This document shows, one piece after another, positions 24,631-32,542 of a stretch of 64,000 nt of DNA. The DNA is from Streptomyces sp. NBC_01214. GTDB lineage: Bacteria > Actinomycetota > Actinomycetes > Streptomycetales > Streptomycetaceae. Location: positions 452,501 to 516,500 of the forward strand of contig NZ_JAPEOS010000002.1 in assembly GCF_026340975.1 (NCBI RefSeq), given 5' to 3'. The position numbers and the translations under genes are program-made. Positions within the stretch are counted from its first letter, which is position 1; every line of letters starts with the position of its first letter. The notes under the pieces were generated by a model that ran no database searches, was not told where the DNA came from, and saw nothing but the letters and a program-made list of their open reading frames with translations.

Positions 24631-26208
24631 TTACGTCGGGTCCAGGCCGTGGCTGCGCAGCCACGACAGGGGGTCGATCGCGGATCCGCCGCCGGGCCGG
24701 ACCTCGAAGTGGAGGTGCGGGCCGGTGGAGTTGCCGGAGTTGCCGGAATAGGCGATGACATCGCCGGCCTTGACCTTGCCGCCACGGATCTTGGTGGAGC
24801 TGAGGTGGCAGTACCAGGTCTCGGTGCCGTCGGGCGCGGTCACTATCGCCATGTTCCCGTAGGCGCTGTTGTACTGGGTGCGCACGGTGCCGTCGGTGGC
24901 CGACATGACCGGCGTCCCGTAGGAGACCGGGAAGTCGATGCCGGTGTGCACCGACATCCACATGCCTCCGGCCTGGCCGAAGTTGGCGCTCAGGCCGTGC
25001 TGCTGGACCGGGATGGCGAACTTGGGGCGGGCGGCTTCCTTGGCCGCGGCCTCCTCCGCCTTCTTCTTCTTTTCTTCTTCCTGGCGCTCGCGCAGGTCGA
25101 TGCGCTCCTGCGTGCGGCTCGCGCGGTCCGCGAAGTCGCCCGCGTCGGCGCTGAGCGCGACCATCTGGGTGTCGAGCTTGGTGTTCGCCGCGACGGGTTT
25201 CACCGAGGCCGGGTCGGGCGCGGCCATCGTGGTGGGTTCCTCGGCGGGCCGGTCCGTGCCGGTGAGGCCGCCGACGGAGGCGGCCGCGACACCCGCGACG
25301 CCCATCACGCAGGCGGAGGGGACGGCCACGGTCAGCAAGGCGGAACGCTTCGCCGGGTTGCGGCGACGGCTGTTGCCGCCGGTGCCGCTGCCGTTCTTGC
25401 TACTGCTGCTCGCCTTGGTGGCGGCGCCGGCCTTGCCGTTGCCCTTGGCAGCGGTCCGGCGCGCGGAGCGCGGAGCCGAGGTCACGGGCATGGCCTGGGT
25501 GGGGAGGTCGTGGACCGCGGGCACCTCGGGTGCCTCGGGCACCTCGGGGACCTGCGGCGTTTCGTCCGAGAGCACCTCGAAGACGGCGGTCTCGCTGTAC
25601 GTGTCCGTCCCGGTTTCGAAGCCGGTTTCGAAACCGCTCTGGTGTCCGGAGTCGACGACGACGGCCTGGGTGGCCTCGTAGGCGTAGCCGACGGTGGTCG
25701 CCTCGTACGCGTACTCCTGCTGCGCGGGCTCGGGCTCCGGCGCGGGCTGGTACTCGTACGCGTAGACGGCCTCGGGCTGGGCCGGGGTCTCGGCGACGGT
25801 GTTCCATGCGGTGGCGTCGTAGGCACCGGTCTCGGTGCCGGTGGTGCCGTAGCCCGGCATCGCCCAGTGTCCGGTCTGCTCGCCGGTGGTGTCGTAGCCG
25901 AAGGAGGGCTGCTGGTACTGCGCGTAGCCGGAGTAGTCCGCACTCTGCGCGTTCCAGGCGCTAGCGTCCCAGCTCCCGGTGGTGTCCTCGGGTGCGCCCT
26001 GGGTCGGGATCGTGGACAGGTAACCGTCCTGCGAGGCCCATGCGGTGGTGCCGTACGCGCCGGTGTCGTAGGAGCCGTAGGCGGCGTAGTTGACCCCCTG
26101 GCCCTGCGTTTCATAGGAAACGTAGGCCGAGTCACCAGCGAAAGCGGTGGTGGAAAGGCCGTCGTACCCGGCATCCGGGTACTGGCCCGACGTGGGGCGG
26201 TCGTTCAC
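24631..26208 (-). CDS. Membrane-anchored M23 peptidoglycan endopeptidase
   Basis: 525 residues from the GTG at 26208 (an in-frame GTG at 26265 is possible but has no ribosome-binding site). The N-terminal half is a long Tyr/Thr/Gln/Ala-rich low-complexity region with repeated YGTTxTxTGAYD-like units and Glu/Pro-rich stretches. Then come a basic segment (NSRRRNPAKR), one membrane helix (LLTVAVPSACVMGVAGVAA), a coiled coil rich in Glu/Lys and a C-terminal LytM/M23 domain with HTGIDFPV and PHLHFEVR zinc motifs. All ligands are present, so it should be an active glycyl/DAP-type endopeptidase. The cytoplasmic tail may link it to the division or growth machinery. Confidence 0.9.
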   Translation of the reverse strand: MNDRPTSGQYPDAGYDGLSTTAFAGDSAYVSYETQGQGVNYAAYGSYDTGAYGTTAWASQDGYLSTIPTQGAPEDTTGSWDASAWNAQSADYSGYAQYQQPSFGYDTTGEQTGHWAMPGYGTTGTETGAYDATAWNTVAETPAQPEAVYAYEYQPAPEPEPAQQEYAYEATTVGYAYEATQAVVVDSGHQSGFETGFETGTDTYSETAVFEVLSDETPQVPEVPEAPEVPAVHDLPTQAMPVTSAPRSARRTAAKGNGKAGAATKASSSSKNGSGTGGNSRRRNPAKRSALLTVAVPSACVMGVAGVAAASVGGLTGTDRPAEEPTTMAAPDPASVKPVAANTKLDTQMVALSADAGDFADRASRTQERIDLRERQEEEKKKKAEEAAAKEAARPKFAIPVQQHGLSANFGQAGGMWMSVHTGIDFPVSYGTPVMSATDGTVRTQYNSAYGNMAIVTAPDGTETWYCHLSSTKIRGGKVKAGDVIAYSGNSGNSTGPHLHFEVRPGGGSAIDPLSWLRSHGLDPT

Positions 26209-26429
26209 CAACTTCTCTTTCGCCTCGGCAGTGGGGGCCTGGGTGGCCGGGAACTCAAGGTTCACCGGAGGAGAGCAGTGGCGTGACTGTACCCGGCGGT
26301 TACTCGCCACGACAATCTTCGCCGGGTCCCCAGATCTCCGGAACCGGGCATTCGGCCGTCTTTCGGTCGCCGAAATGCGGACCCTTGGCCTTGAGTTCGA
26401 AATTAGTTCGACTGTTGGTCGCTCGTCGG
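26209..26429. other. Upstream region of the M23 gene
   Basis: 221 bp without a gene. It should contain the M23 promoter. It has an AT-richer part with TCGAA-N5-TTCGA near 26400. I looked for a ydaO-type c-di-AMP riboswitch, common ahead of streptomycete wall hydrolases, and did not find its conserved blocks. Confidence 0.4.
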
Positions 26430-27215
26430 CTAGGCGACGGAGGCGGTGTCCGAGCCCGTGACGGCGGCCAGGCCGGGCCCTTCGAGGGTGCGCCGGACCG
26501 CCGCGATGACGGCGGGATGGACGGCTAGTGCGAGATGTCCGATACCGGTGACCTGCACGTTCTCCACACACAGATCCGGGTGTTCGATTCGCGCGGTCGC
26601 GACCGGGGTCATGATCGTGTCGAACTCGCTCCAGAACGCCACGCACCGGGTGGCGCAGCCGGGCGCGGGCGCGGCGAGCTCGGTCAGCACCTCGGAGTCC
26701 GGGCGGATCTGCCGGATCAGCGGGTGCGCGTCCATGAAGGGGGCGACCCGGGTGCCGGAATGCGGGGTGCCGAGGGTGACGAGGGTCCGGACCCGCGTGT
26801 CGCCGCCGAGTCGCTGCACGTAGTACCGACCGACGAGCCCGCCCAGGCTGTGCCCCACCAGATCCACCCGCTCCTGTCCGGTGCGCTCGCACAGCTCCTC
26901 GACGCGCCGGGCGAGATGGCGGGCGGTGACGCGCAGGTCGAGGGTGAAGGGCGAGTAGTTGTACGCCTCCACGTGCCGGCCTCCCGCCCCGAGGGCGCGG
27001 CGCAGCAGGACGAAGACGGACCGGTTGTCGGTGAACCCGTGGAGGAGAAGGACCGGCGGTCGTGTCGCGGGTGGACGGGTGGTGACCTTCTCCTGGCACA
27101 CTCCGGTGGGATACAGCAGGAGGTGCCCGCCGAGCACCACCACCTCGAGGGCGCCGGCCCGCAGCGCGGCGCCGGACAAGGGCATGGACATGGACATGGG
27201 TATGGACAGCCCCAT
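26430..27215 (-). CDS. Alpha/beta-hydrolase lipase/esterase
   Basis: 261 residues. The ATG at 27215 was chosen because GGGGAGG lies 6 nt upstream. PVLLLHGFTDN carries the oxyanion-hole motif, the nucleophile is in VGHSLGGLVGRYY, a flap segment reads LGTPHSGTRVAP, and the catalytic His is in VTGIGHLALAVHP. This is the triacylglycerol lipase/esterase group (LipA-like, PGAP1-like). The N-terminus is Met/Ser-rich (MGLSIPMSMSMPLSG) and weakly hydrophobic, so it may be membrane-associated rather than secreted. It is divergent from icmB with a strong palindrome between them. Confidence 0.87.
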   Translation of the reverse strand: MGLSIPMSMSMPLSGAALRAGALEVVVLGGHLLLYPTGVCQEKVTTRPPATRPPVLLLHGFTDNRSVFVLLRRALGAGGRHVEAYNYSPFTLDLRVTARHLARRVEELCERTGQERVDLVGHSLGGLVGRYYVQRLGGDTRVRTLVTLGTPHSGTRVAPFMDAHPLIRQIRPDSEVLTELAAPAPGCATRCVAFWSEFDTIMTPVATARIEHPDLCVENVQVTGIGHLALAVHPAVIAAVRRTLEGPGLAAVTGSDTASVA

Positions 27216-27257
27216 CGACGGCCTCCCCTGAGCCTTTGTGGGACCGCGGCGCTCGCA

Positions 27258-27288
27258 CCACCGTGCCGTGCGGCTGCCGGCACGGTGG
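27258..27288. promoter_or_regulatory. Palindrome in the lipase/icmB divergent region
   Basis: CCACCGTGCCG (27258-27268) and CGGCACGGTGG (27278-27288) form a perfect 11-bp inverted repeat with a 9-nt spacer. It sits about 40 bp upstream of the lipase start and 100 bp upstream of icmB. It could be an operator or a transcript hairpin. Confidence 0.5.
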
Positions 27289-27389
27289 CGCAACGCCGTC
27301 CCACGTGTGATTTCCCCCTCGTGATTGACCGCGAAACGGCGGCGTGCGCGATGCTGTACTTAACGTTCGTTCACTCGGGAGGCAGTGCG

Positions 27390-27791
27390 ATGGGTGTGAC
27401 CGGTCCGATCCGTGTGGTGGTGGCCAAGCCGGGTCTCGACGGCCACGACCGCGGGGCCAAGGTGATCGCGCGGGCGCTGCGGGACGCGGGCATGGAGGTC
27501 ATCTACACCGGCCTCCACCAGACCCCCGAGCAGATCGTGGACACCGCCATCCAGGAGGACGCCGACGCGATCGGCCTCTCGATCCTCTCCGGCGCCCACA
27601 ACACGCTCTTCGCGCGCGTGCTGGAACTCCTCAAGGAGCGCGACGCGGAGGACATCAAGGTCTTCGGCGGCGGCATCATCCCGGAGGACGACATCGCCCC
27701 CCTGAAGGAGAAGGGCGTGGCCGAGATCTTCACGCCGGGCGCGACGACGACCGCCATCGTGGAGTGGGTCCGCGGCCACGTCCGCCAGTAG
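27390..27791 (+). CDS. icmB: Cobalamin-binding small subunit of isobutyryl-CoA mutase (IcmB)
   Basis: 133 residues from ATG with GGGAGG upstream. A stand-alone B12-binding domain: DGHDRG (D17, lower-ligand H19, G22), GLSILSGAH for the SxL motif, and VFGGGIIPEDD. IcmB pairs with a separate large subunit IcmA to interconvert isobutyryl-CoA and n-butyryl-CoA; the large subunit is not in this window, as is normal in Streptomyces. It could equally serve another mutase large subunit (methylmalonyl or ethylmalonyl type), but the size favours IcmB. Confidence 0.88.
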   Translation: MGVTGPIRVVVAKPGLDGHDRGAKVIARALRDAGMEVIYTGLHQTPEQIVDTAIQEDADAIGLSILSGAHNTLFARVLELLKERDAEDIKVFGGGIIPEDDIAPLKEKGVAEIFTPGATTTAIVEWVRGHVRQ

Positions 27792-28107
27792 CCTCCGGCG
27801 GTTCGTAGCCCCCGGCGAATCCAGCCTTACCGGCGTTCGGGGCGCGGGCTCCTGGGCGGAGCCAGGGCTTTAGGGTCCTACGGCGCAGGACCTCCTTCCC
27901 CGCCGGGGCCGGCCCGCCCGGCGCCGCACCTCATCCCCCGACTCCGTCCGGGGGACCCCCAGGTTGCGGGGCACCTGAGTACGTGCAGTACTCGGGCGCC
28001 CTTCCGCCCGGGCCCCTCCCCGTGGTAGCCGGGGGAGATGCATCGCCCCGGGCGCCCCGGGCTCATCCGGCGAGATCAGAAGGAGACGGCCGAGCTCCCC
28101 GCAGGGG
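27792..28107. other. Hairpin-rich convergent intergenic region
   Basis: 316 bp without a gene, between icmB and the DUF5691 stop. It contains GGCTCC-N5-GGAGCC (27847-27863), GGTCCT-N7-AGGACC (27874-27892), a CCCCCG...CGGGGG dyad around 27935-27956 and GAGTAC-N5-GTACTC (27977-27993). These probably act as terminators for both convergent units. Confidence 0.55.
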
Positions 28108-29691
28108 CTAGGCCGGAGCCAGTTCGGCCAGCATCGTCGCGCGGAGGCGAAGGGTCGAGACGAGTCGCTGGAACGCCTCGGCCCAGTACGCGGCCGCGCC
28201 GGGGGCCGCGTCCGGCAGGTCCTCCGCGGCCGTGGTCAGGGCCTCCAACCGGCTCGCTTCCGCGGGGTCGAGGCAGCGCTCCGCGAGGCCCATCACCCCG
28301 CTGAAGCTCCACGGGTAGCTGCCGGCGTCGCGGGCGTTGTCCAGCGCGTCCACGACCGCCCGGCCCAGCGCGCCCGCCCACGGCACGACGCACACCCCGA
28401 GCAGTTGGAACGCTTCCGACAGCCCGTGGGCCCCTATGAACTCCGCGACCCACTCCGCCCGTTCCGCGTGCGGGAGGGTCTCCAGCAGCTTGGCCCGCTC
28501 CGCGAGCGAGGCCGTGCCCGGGCCCGCCGCGGGCGGCGCGGACGCCGGGCCGAGCAGGGCCCGCGACCACGGCGCGTCGCGCTGGCGCACGGCGGCCCGG
28601 CACCACGCCGCGTGCAGCTCTTCCGTCCAACCGTCGCCCGCGGCCACCGGCAGCGCCACTATCTCCGCCGGGCCGAGTCCCCCGAACCGCTCCGGCCAGC
28701 ACGACAGCGGCGCCGCCTCCACCAACTGGCCGAGCCACCAGGCCCGTTCCCCGCGTCCGGCGGGCGGCCGCTTGACCACCCCGTCGCGGAGCATCCCCGC
28801 GTCGCACTCGGCCGGCGGCGTCACTCCTTCGGGGCCCACGCAGGCCAGCGCGCGCTCGGCCATCCGCCCGGCCAGGGCCGAGGTGGGCAGCGCCGACAGC
28901 AATTCGGCGGCCGTGGCGCGGACATTGCGGCTGCGGTCACCCAGCGCCGCCTCCAGGAAGGGTTCGTCGCTCTCCGACAGCCCCGCCCTCAGCGAATCGA
29001 GGAACATCAGCCGGTCCTCGGCCCGTTCGGTGGCCCAGGTCGTCATCAGCAGCCGCGGCCCGGCCGCCGCCTCGTGGGCCCGAACGGCCCCGAGCAGGGC
29101 CACCCGCTCCGCGAACAGTCCCTCCTGCCACAGCCGTTCCACCGCTGCCCGGTCCGTCACCTCCGGCAGTTCCCCCGTGCCGCCCGAACCGCCGCGCAGG
29201 GCGAACCGCCAGTCCGGATTCATCCGCGCCAGCCACAGTCCCCGCGTCCCCGCCAGGGCCAGGGCCTGCGGCCGCAGGTCCGTACGGGCCCGGGCCGCGT
29301 CCAGCAGCGCCGGTACGAGCGCGGCCGGCGAGCGGTAGCCGTGCCGCGCGGCGGCGGCCAGCCACTGGGGCAGCAGCTCCGTCAGGTCCGGGGCGGTCCC
29401 GCGCCGCCCGCCGCCGTTGACCGGGCCGCTGCGGCCGGCCAGCAACTGCGCGAGCCTGCGGCCGGCCGGCTCCGGTGGCGCCGGCCGGGGGTCCCGGGGC
29501 GCGGGCTCCGGGCGCGGACCGGCCTCGGCCGGACGCAGCCCGGCCCGGCGCCGTACGGCGTGCACGGCCGCCGCGTCCAGCAGTGCCTCCGGTGAGCCCG
29601 CCGGGCCCCCGTCCCGGCGCCGCTCGGTGCCCAGCAGCGCGGCGGCGACCAGCTCCTCCCACTCCCCGTACCCCTCGTCACTCTTGTCCAT
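28108..29691 (-). CDS. DUF5691 protein of the MoxR/vWA module
   Basis: 527 residues, mostly helical, with HEAT-like segments such as LEAALGDRSRNVRATAAELLSALP in the middle. No catalytic motif is visible. The conserved core reads SDEPFLEAALGDRSRNVR and APLSCWPERFGGLGPAEIV. Proteins of this family occur with SWIM-finger, MoxR ATPase, DUF5682 and vWA genes, and all of these are present here. It lies downstream of the SWIM gene on the same strand, separated by 269 bp with two hairpins. A scaffold or adaptor role is inferred from repeats and context. Confidence 0.8.
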   Translation of the reverse strand: MDKSDEGYGEWEELVAAALLGTERRRDGGPAGSPEALLDAAAVHAVRRRAGLRPAEAGPRPEPAPRDPRPAPPEPAGRRLAQLLAGRSGPVNGGGRRGTAPDLTELLPQWLAAAARHGYRSPAALVPALLDAARARTDLRPQALALAGTRGLWLARMNPDWRFALRGGSGGTGELPEVTDRAAVERLWQEGLFAERVALLGAVRAHEAAAGPRLLMTTWATERAEDRLMFLDSLRAGLSESDEPFLEAALGDRSRNVRATAAELLSALPTSALAGRMAERALACVGPEGVTPPAECDAGMLRDGVVKRPPAGRGERAWWLGQLVEAAPLSCWPERFGGLGPAEIVALPVAAGDGWTEELHAAWCRAAVRQRDAPWSRALLGPASAPPAAGPGTASLAERAKLLETLPHAERAEWVAEFIGAHGLSEAFQLLGVCVVPWAGALGRAVVDALDNARDAGSYPWSFSGVMGLAERCLDPAEASRLEALTTAAEDLPDAAPGAAAYWAEAFQRLVSTLRLRATMLAELAPA

Positions 29692-29960
29692 CGGGCCCCT
29701 CCCTCGTCCCTCGTCGCTCGTCGTCGGTCGTCCGTCGCGTCATGGGCTCCGGTCCCGCCCCCTCCACGGGACCGGAGCTGTCGATGTCCCCGTCTGCCGC
29801 TCGCGTTCAGCTGGCGTGGTTGTCGTTCATGCAAGCCCCCCGGCTCGTCGTCGTTTCCCGTACGGCGCCCCCCCGGCGCCGTACGTTTCCTCGCCGCCCC
29901 CGTGTGACGGCACAGGACCCCCCAGGCCCCCTGCTCTGTGTTCCTTGTTTCCGCCCCTGA
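29692..29960 (-). promoter_or_regulatory. Intergenic region with two hairpins between SWIM and DUF5691 genes
   Basis: Two perfect inverted repeats: CGTACGGCGCC-N5-GGCGCCGTACG (29859-29885) and a 12-bp stem at 29746-29757/29767-29778. A TCG/TCC-rich simple-sequence run covers about 29703-29740. They may reduce read-through from SWIM into DUF5691 or stabilise the mRNA. I see no separate gene here. Confidence 0.5.
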
Positions 29961-31301
29961 TCAGGACAGGGCGACGGGCTCGGTCGAGTCCGGCTGCCAG
30001 GCCGTCAGAGGGGTGAAGCCGCGGTGGCCGCACTCGCCGAACACCGTCACCGGGCCTCCGCCCGACAACGCCGCCAGCTGCCAGAGCCCCCCGCGGGAGC
30101 GGCCGCCCCCGGTCAGGGGCACCGGCAGGGCGGAGGTGCCCTCCGCGTCCGCCAGCTGCCAGCCGAGCTCTCCCGGTATCGGAACCACCGGACCGAGCAC
30201 CACCGGCCAGGACTCCAACCACGGGTCCTGCCGCAGGGCCTCCCCGTACGCTTCCAGGGCCGCCCCCGTGCTCACCCCGGCCGGAACCTCCGTGCACGGC
30301 GCAGGTGCCGCGAACCTCTCACCGAGGTCCGCCCGCAGCCCAGCCGACCCGGGCCGGAAGCGCATCTCCGCCTCCAGCACCCGCCCCACCGGCAGTGCCA
30401 GCCCCGGTGGCCGCCCCGGCGGTCCGAAGTCCAGCACCAGGGCGGGCCGCCCGTCCGCCAGCCCGCGCAGCCATATCCGGCGGGTGGTGAGCCGGCCGTC
30501 CGGCGACACCGTGTCGTACTGGGCGAGCACCAGCCACCGGTCCCGTACGGCCTCCCCCTCCCCGGAGGCCGGCAGTCCCACGCGGCTGCGCACCGTCGCC
30601 GCCAGCTCTTCCGGCAGCCCGGCCGCCCCCAACCACGCCCGGTCGAGCAGGTGCAGCAGCGCCGCCTCCTCCAGCATCCGGGCCGGCCAGCCGGGGCCGC
30701 AACTGGGTATCGTCCCCAACTCCCTTACCCGGGACGCCAGTCCGGGTGCCTGGGCGTCGACCATGCGGGCCGCCGTCTCCTCCCACCCCGCGTATCCCGC
30801 CTGCTCCTGGCCCGCGAGGCCGCCGCGCAGCAGATCGGCCAGCCGCTGTTCCAGCTCGGTGACGCCCGCGCCGACGCGCGCCGCCCGCCGCTCGGCCCGC
30901 TTCCGGGCCCCCTCCTCGTCGACCGGCGCGGCCCTCCCGCCGGGCGGCCGCGCGGCCTTGGCCGCCCGGTCCGCCAGCCACTGCGCGGCCCACTCGGGAG
31001 CCTCGCCCGGCTCGCCGACCCCCTCCGCCGACCAGAGCAGCAACAGCCCGAGAGCGTGCTTGCAGGGGAACTTCCTGCTCGGGCAGGAGCACTTGTACGC
31101 GGGGCCCTTCAGGTCCACGACCGTGCGGTACGGCTTGCTGCCGCTGCCCTTGCACAACCCCCACACCGAACCGGAAGCGGAACCTCCGATCTGCGACCAC
31201 GGTCCCGCCCCGCCGAGTCTGCCCCCCGCCTTGCGCGAGGCATCGTCAGGAGCCAGATCCAGTACCTGTTCCGCTGTCCAGCGGTCCCCCTGATCAGTCA
31301 T
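29961..31301 (-). CDS. SWIM zinc-finger protein of the MoxR/vWA module
   Basis: 446 residues from the ATG at 31301. The SWIM finger CxCxnCxH is KCSCPSRKFPCKH (C71, C73, C80, H82), preceded by GSKPYRTVVDLKGPAY, the usual strand context. The rest is helical with a C-terminal beta region and no known catalytic site. SWIM fingers bind DNA or protein. The start is 7 nt from the -10 of a promoter matching the actinobacterial DNA-damage motif, so the mRNA is probably leaderless. It is the first gene of the leftward arm of the module. Confidence 0.87.
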   Translation of the reverse strand: MTDQGDRWTAEQVLDLAPDDASRKAGGRLGGAGPWSQIGGSASGSVWGLCKGSGSKPYRTVVDLKGPAYKCSCPSRKFPCKHALGLLLLWSAEGVGEPGEAPEWAAQWLADRAAKAARPPGGRAAPVDEEGARKRAERRAARVGAGVTELEQRLADLLRGGLAGQEQAGYAGWEETAARMVDAQAPGLASRVRELGTIPSCGPGWPARMLEEAALLHLLDRAWLGAAGLPEELAATVRSRVGLPASGEGEAVRDRWLVLAQYDTVSPDGRLTTRRIWLRGLADGRPALVLDFGPPGRPPGLALPVGRVLEAEMRFRPGSAGLRADLGERFAAPAPCTEVPAGVSTGAALEAYGEALRQDPWLESWPVVLGPVVPIPGELGWQLADAEGTSALPVPLTGGGRSRGGLWQLAALSGGGPVTVFGECGHRGFTPLTAWQPDSTEPVALS

Positions 31302-31308
31302 GTGAACA

Positions 31309-31331
31309 ACCGTAGAGACCGCCACTGACAA
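31309..31331 (-). promoter_or_regulatory. RecA-NDp/PafBC-type promoter for the SWIM gene
   Basis: On the minus strand, TTGTCAGTG (31331-31323), an 8-nt spacer and TACGGT (31314-31309) match the motif TTGTCRGTG-N8-TAnnnT at every defined position. The -10 ends 7 nt before the ATG. This motif drives RecA-independent DNA-damage induction through PafBC in mycobacteria. Confidence 0.8.
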
Positions 31332-31368
31332 TCGCTCTGACCAGCAACAACGCTGTCGGCAGGGTCCG

Positions 31369-31391
31369 TTGTCAGTGGCGTGGTGCACCGT
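31369..31391 (+). promoter_or_regulatory. RecA-NDp/PafBC-like promoter for the MoxR operon
   Basis: TTGTCAGTG (31369-31377), 8 nt, then CACCGT (31386-31391), which differs from TAnnnT only at the first base. The 12-mer TTGTCAGTGGCG is identical to the one on the opposite strand, giving a perfect inverted repeat with a 37-bp spacer. The MoxR ATG lies 44 bp downstream, behind GGAGGGGG. Confidence 0.68.
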
Positions 31392-31435
31392 GGGGTCAGC
31401 AGTCGGGAGCGGCTGCCGAGCTTTGGAGGGGGACC

Positions 31436-32542
31436 ATGACCATGCCCGAGAACGAGCAGCGAGCAGAGGCTCTGCGACCGCACGCCGAAGACGCCTTCGC
31501 ACACGAACTGAAAGCCCTGGCGGCCGCCGACGACCGGCCCCGCCCGACCCGCTGGAAGCTCTCCCCGTGGGCCGTCGCCACGTACCTGCTCGGCGGCACG
31601 CTCGACGACGGCACGGTGATCACCCCCAAGTACGTGGGGCCGCGCCGCATCGTCGAAGTGGCCGTCACCACCCTGGCCACCGACCGCGCCCTGCTCCTCC
31701 TGGGCGTCCCCGGCACCGCCAAGACCTGGGTGTCCGAACACCTCGCGGCCGCCGTCAGCGGAGACTCCACCCTCCTCGTCCAGGGCACCGCCGGCACCCC
31801 CGAGGAAGCCATCCGGTACGGCTGGAACTACGCCCGGCTGCTCGCCCACGGCCCCAGCCGCGAGGCGCTCGTCCCCAGCCCCGTCATGCGGGCGATGGCC
31901 GACGGCATGACCGCCCGCGTCGAAGAGCTCACCCGCATCCCCGCCGACGTCCAGGACACCCTCATCACCGTCCTGTCCGAGAAGACCCTCCCGATACCGG
32001 AGCTCGGCGAAGAGGTGCAGGCCGTGCGCGGCTTCAACCTCATCGCCACCGCCAACGACCGCGACCGCGGGGTGAACGAGCTCTCCAGCGCGCTGCGCCG
32101 CCGCTTCAACACCGTGGTGCTGCCCCTGCCCGCCACCGCCGACGCCGAGGTCGACATCGTCGCCCGCCGCGTCGACCAGATGGGTCGCGCCCTCGACCTG
32201 CCGGCCGCGCCCGAAGGCCTGGAGGAGATCCGCCGCGTCGTCACCGTCTTCCGCGAGCTGCGCGACGGCGTCACCGACGACGGCCGTACGAAGGTGAAGT
32301 CGCCCAGCGGCACGCTGTCCACCGCAGAGGCCATCTCCGTCGTCACTGGCGGCCTGGCCCTGGCCGCCCACTTCGGGGACGGCGTGCTGCGCCCCTCCGA
32401 CGTGGCCGCCGGGATCCTCGGGGCCGTGGTCCGAGACCCGGCGGCCGACAAGGTGGTCTGGCAGGAGTACCTGGAGGCAGTGGTCCGCGAGCGCGACGGC
32501 TGGAAGGACTTCTACCGGGCCTGCCGGGAGGTGACCGTATGA
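31436..32542 (+). CDS. MoxR-family AAA+ ATPase
   Basis: 368 residues. The Walker A is GVPGTAKT (90-97), the Walker B region ARVEELTRIP (acidic residues near 163-164), sensor 1 ATAND (204-208) and arginine finger SALRRRFN (218-225), followed by the helical lid. MoxR ATPases work with vWA proteins as chaperones or metal-insertion/assembly machines and in some conflict systems. A strong GGAGGGGG precedes the ATG. The stop overlaps the DUF5682 start (ATGA), and the vWA gene follows, so these form one operon whose products probably assemble together. Confidence 0.93.
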   Translation: MTMPENEQRAEALRPHAEDAFAHELKALAAADDRPRPTRWKLSPWAVATYLLGGTLDDGTVITPKYVGPRRIVEVAVTTLATDRALLLLGVPGTAKTWVSEHLAAAVSGDSTLLVQGTAGTPEEAIRYGWNYARLLAHGPSREALVPSPVMRAMADGMTARVEELTRIPADVQDTLITVLSEKTLPIPELGEEVQAVRGFNLIATANDRDRGVNELSSALRRRFNTVVLPLPATADAEVDIVARRVDQMGRALDLPAAPEGLEEIRRVVTVFRELRDGVTDDGRTKVKSPSGTLSTAEAISVVTGGLALAAHFGDGVLRPSDVAAGILGAVVRDPAADKVVWQEYLEAVVRERDGWKDFYRACREVTV

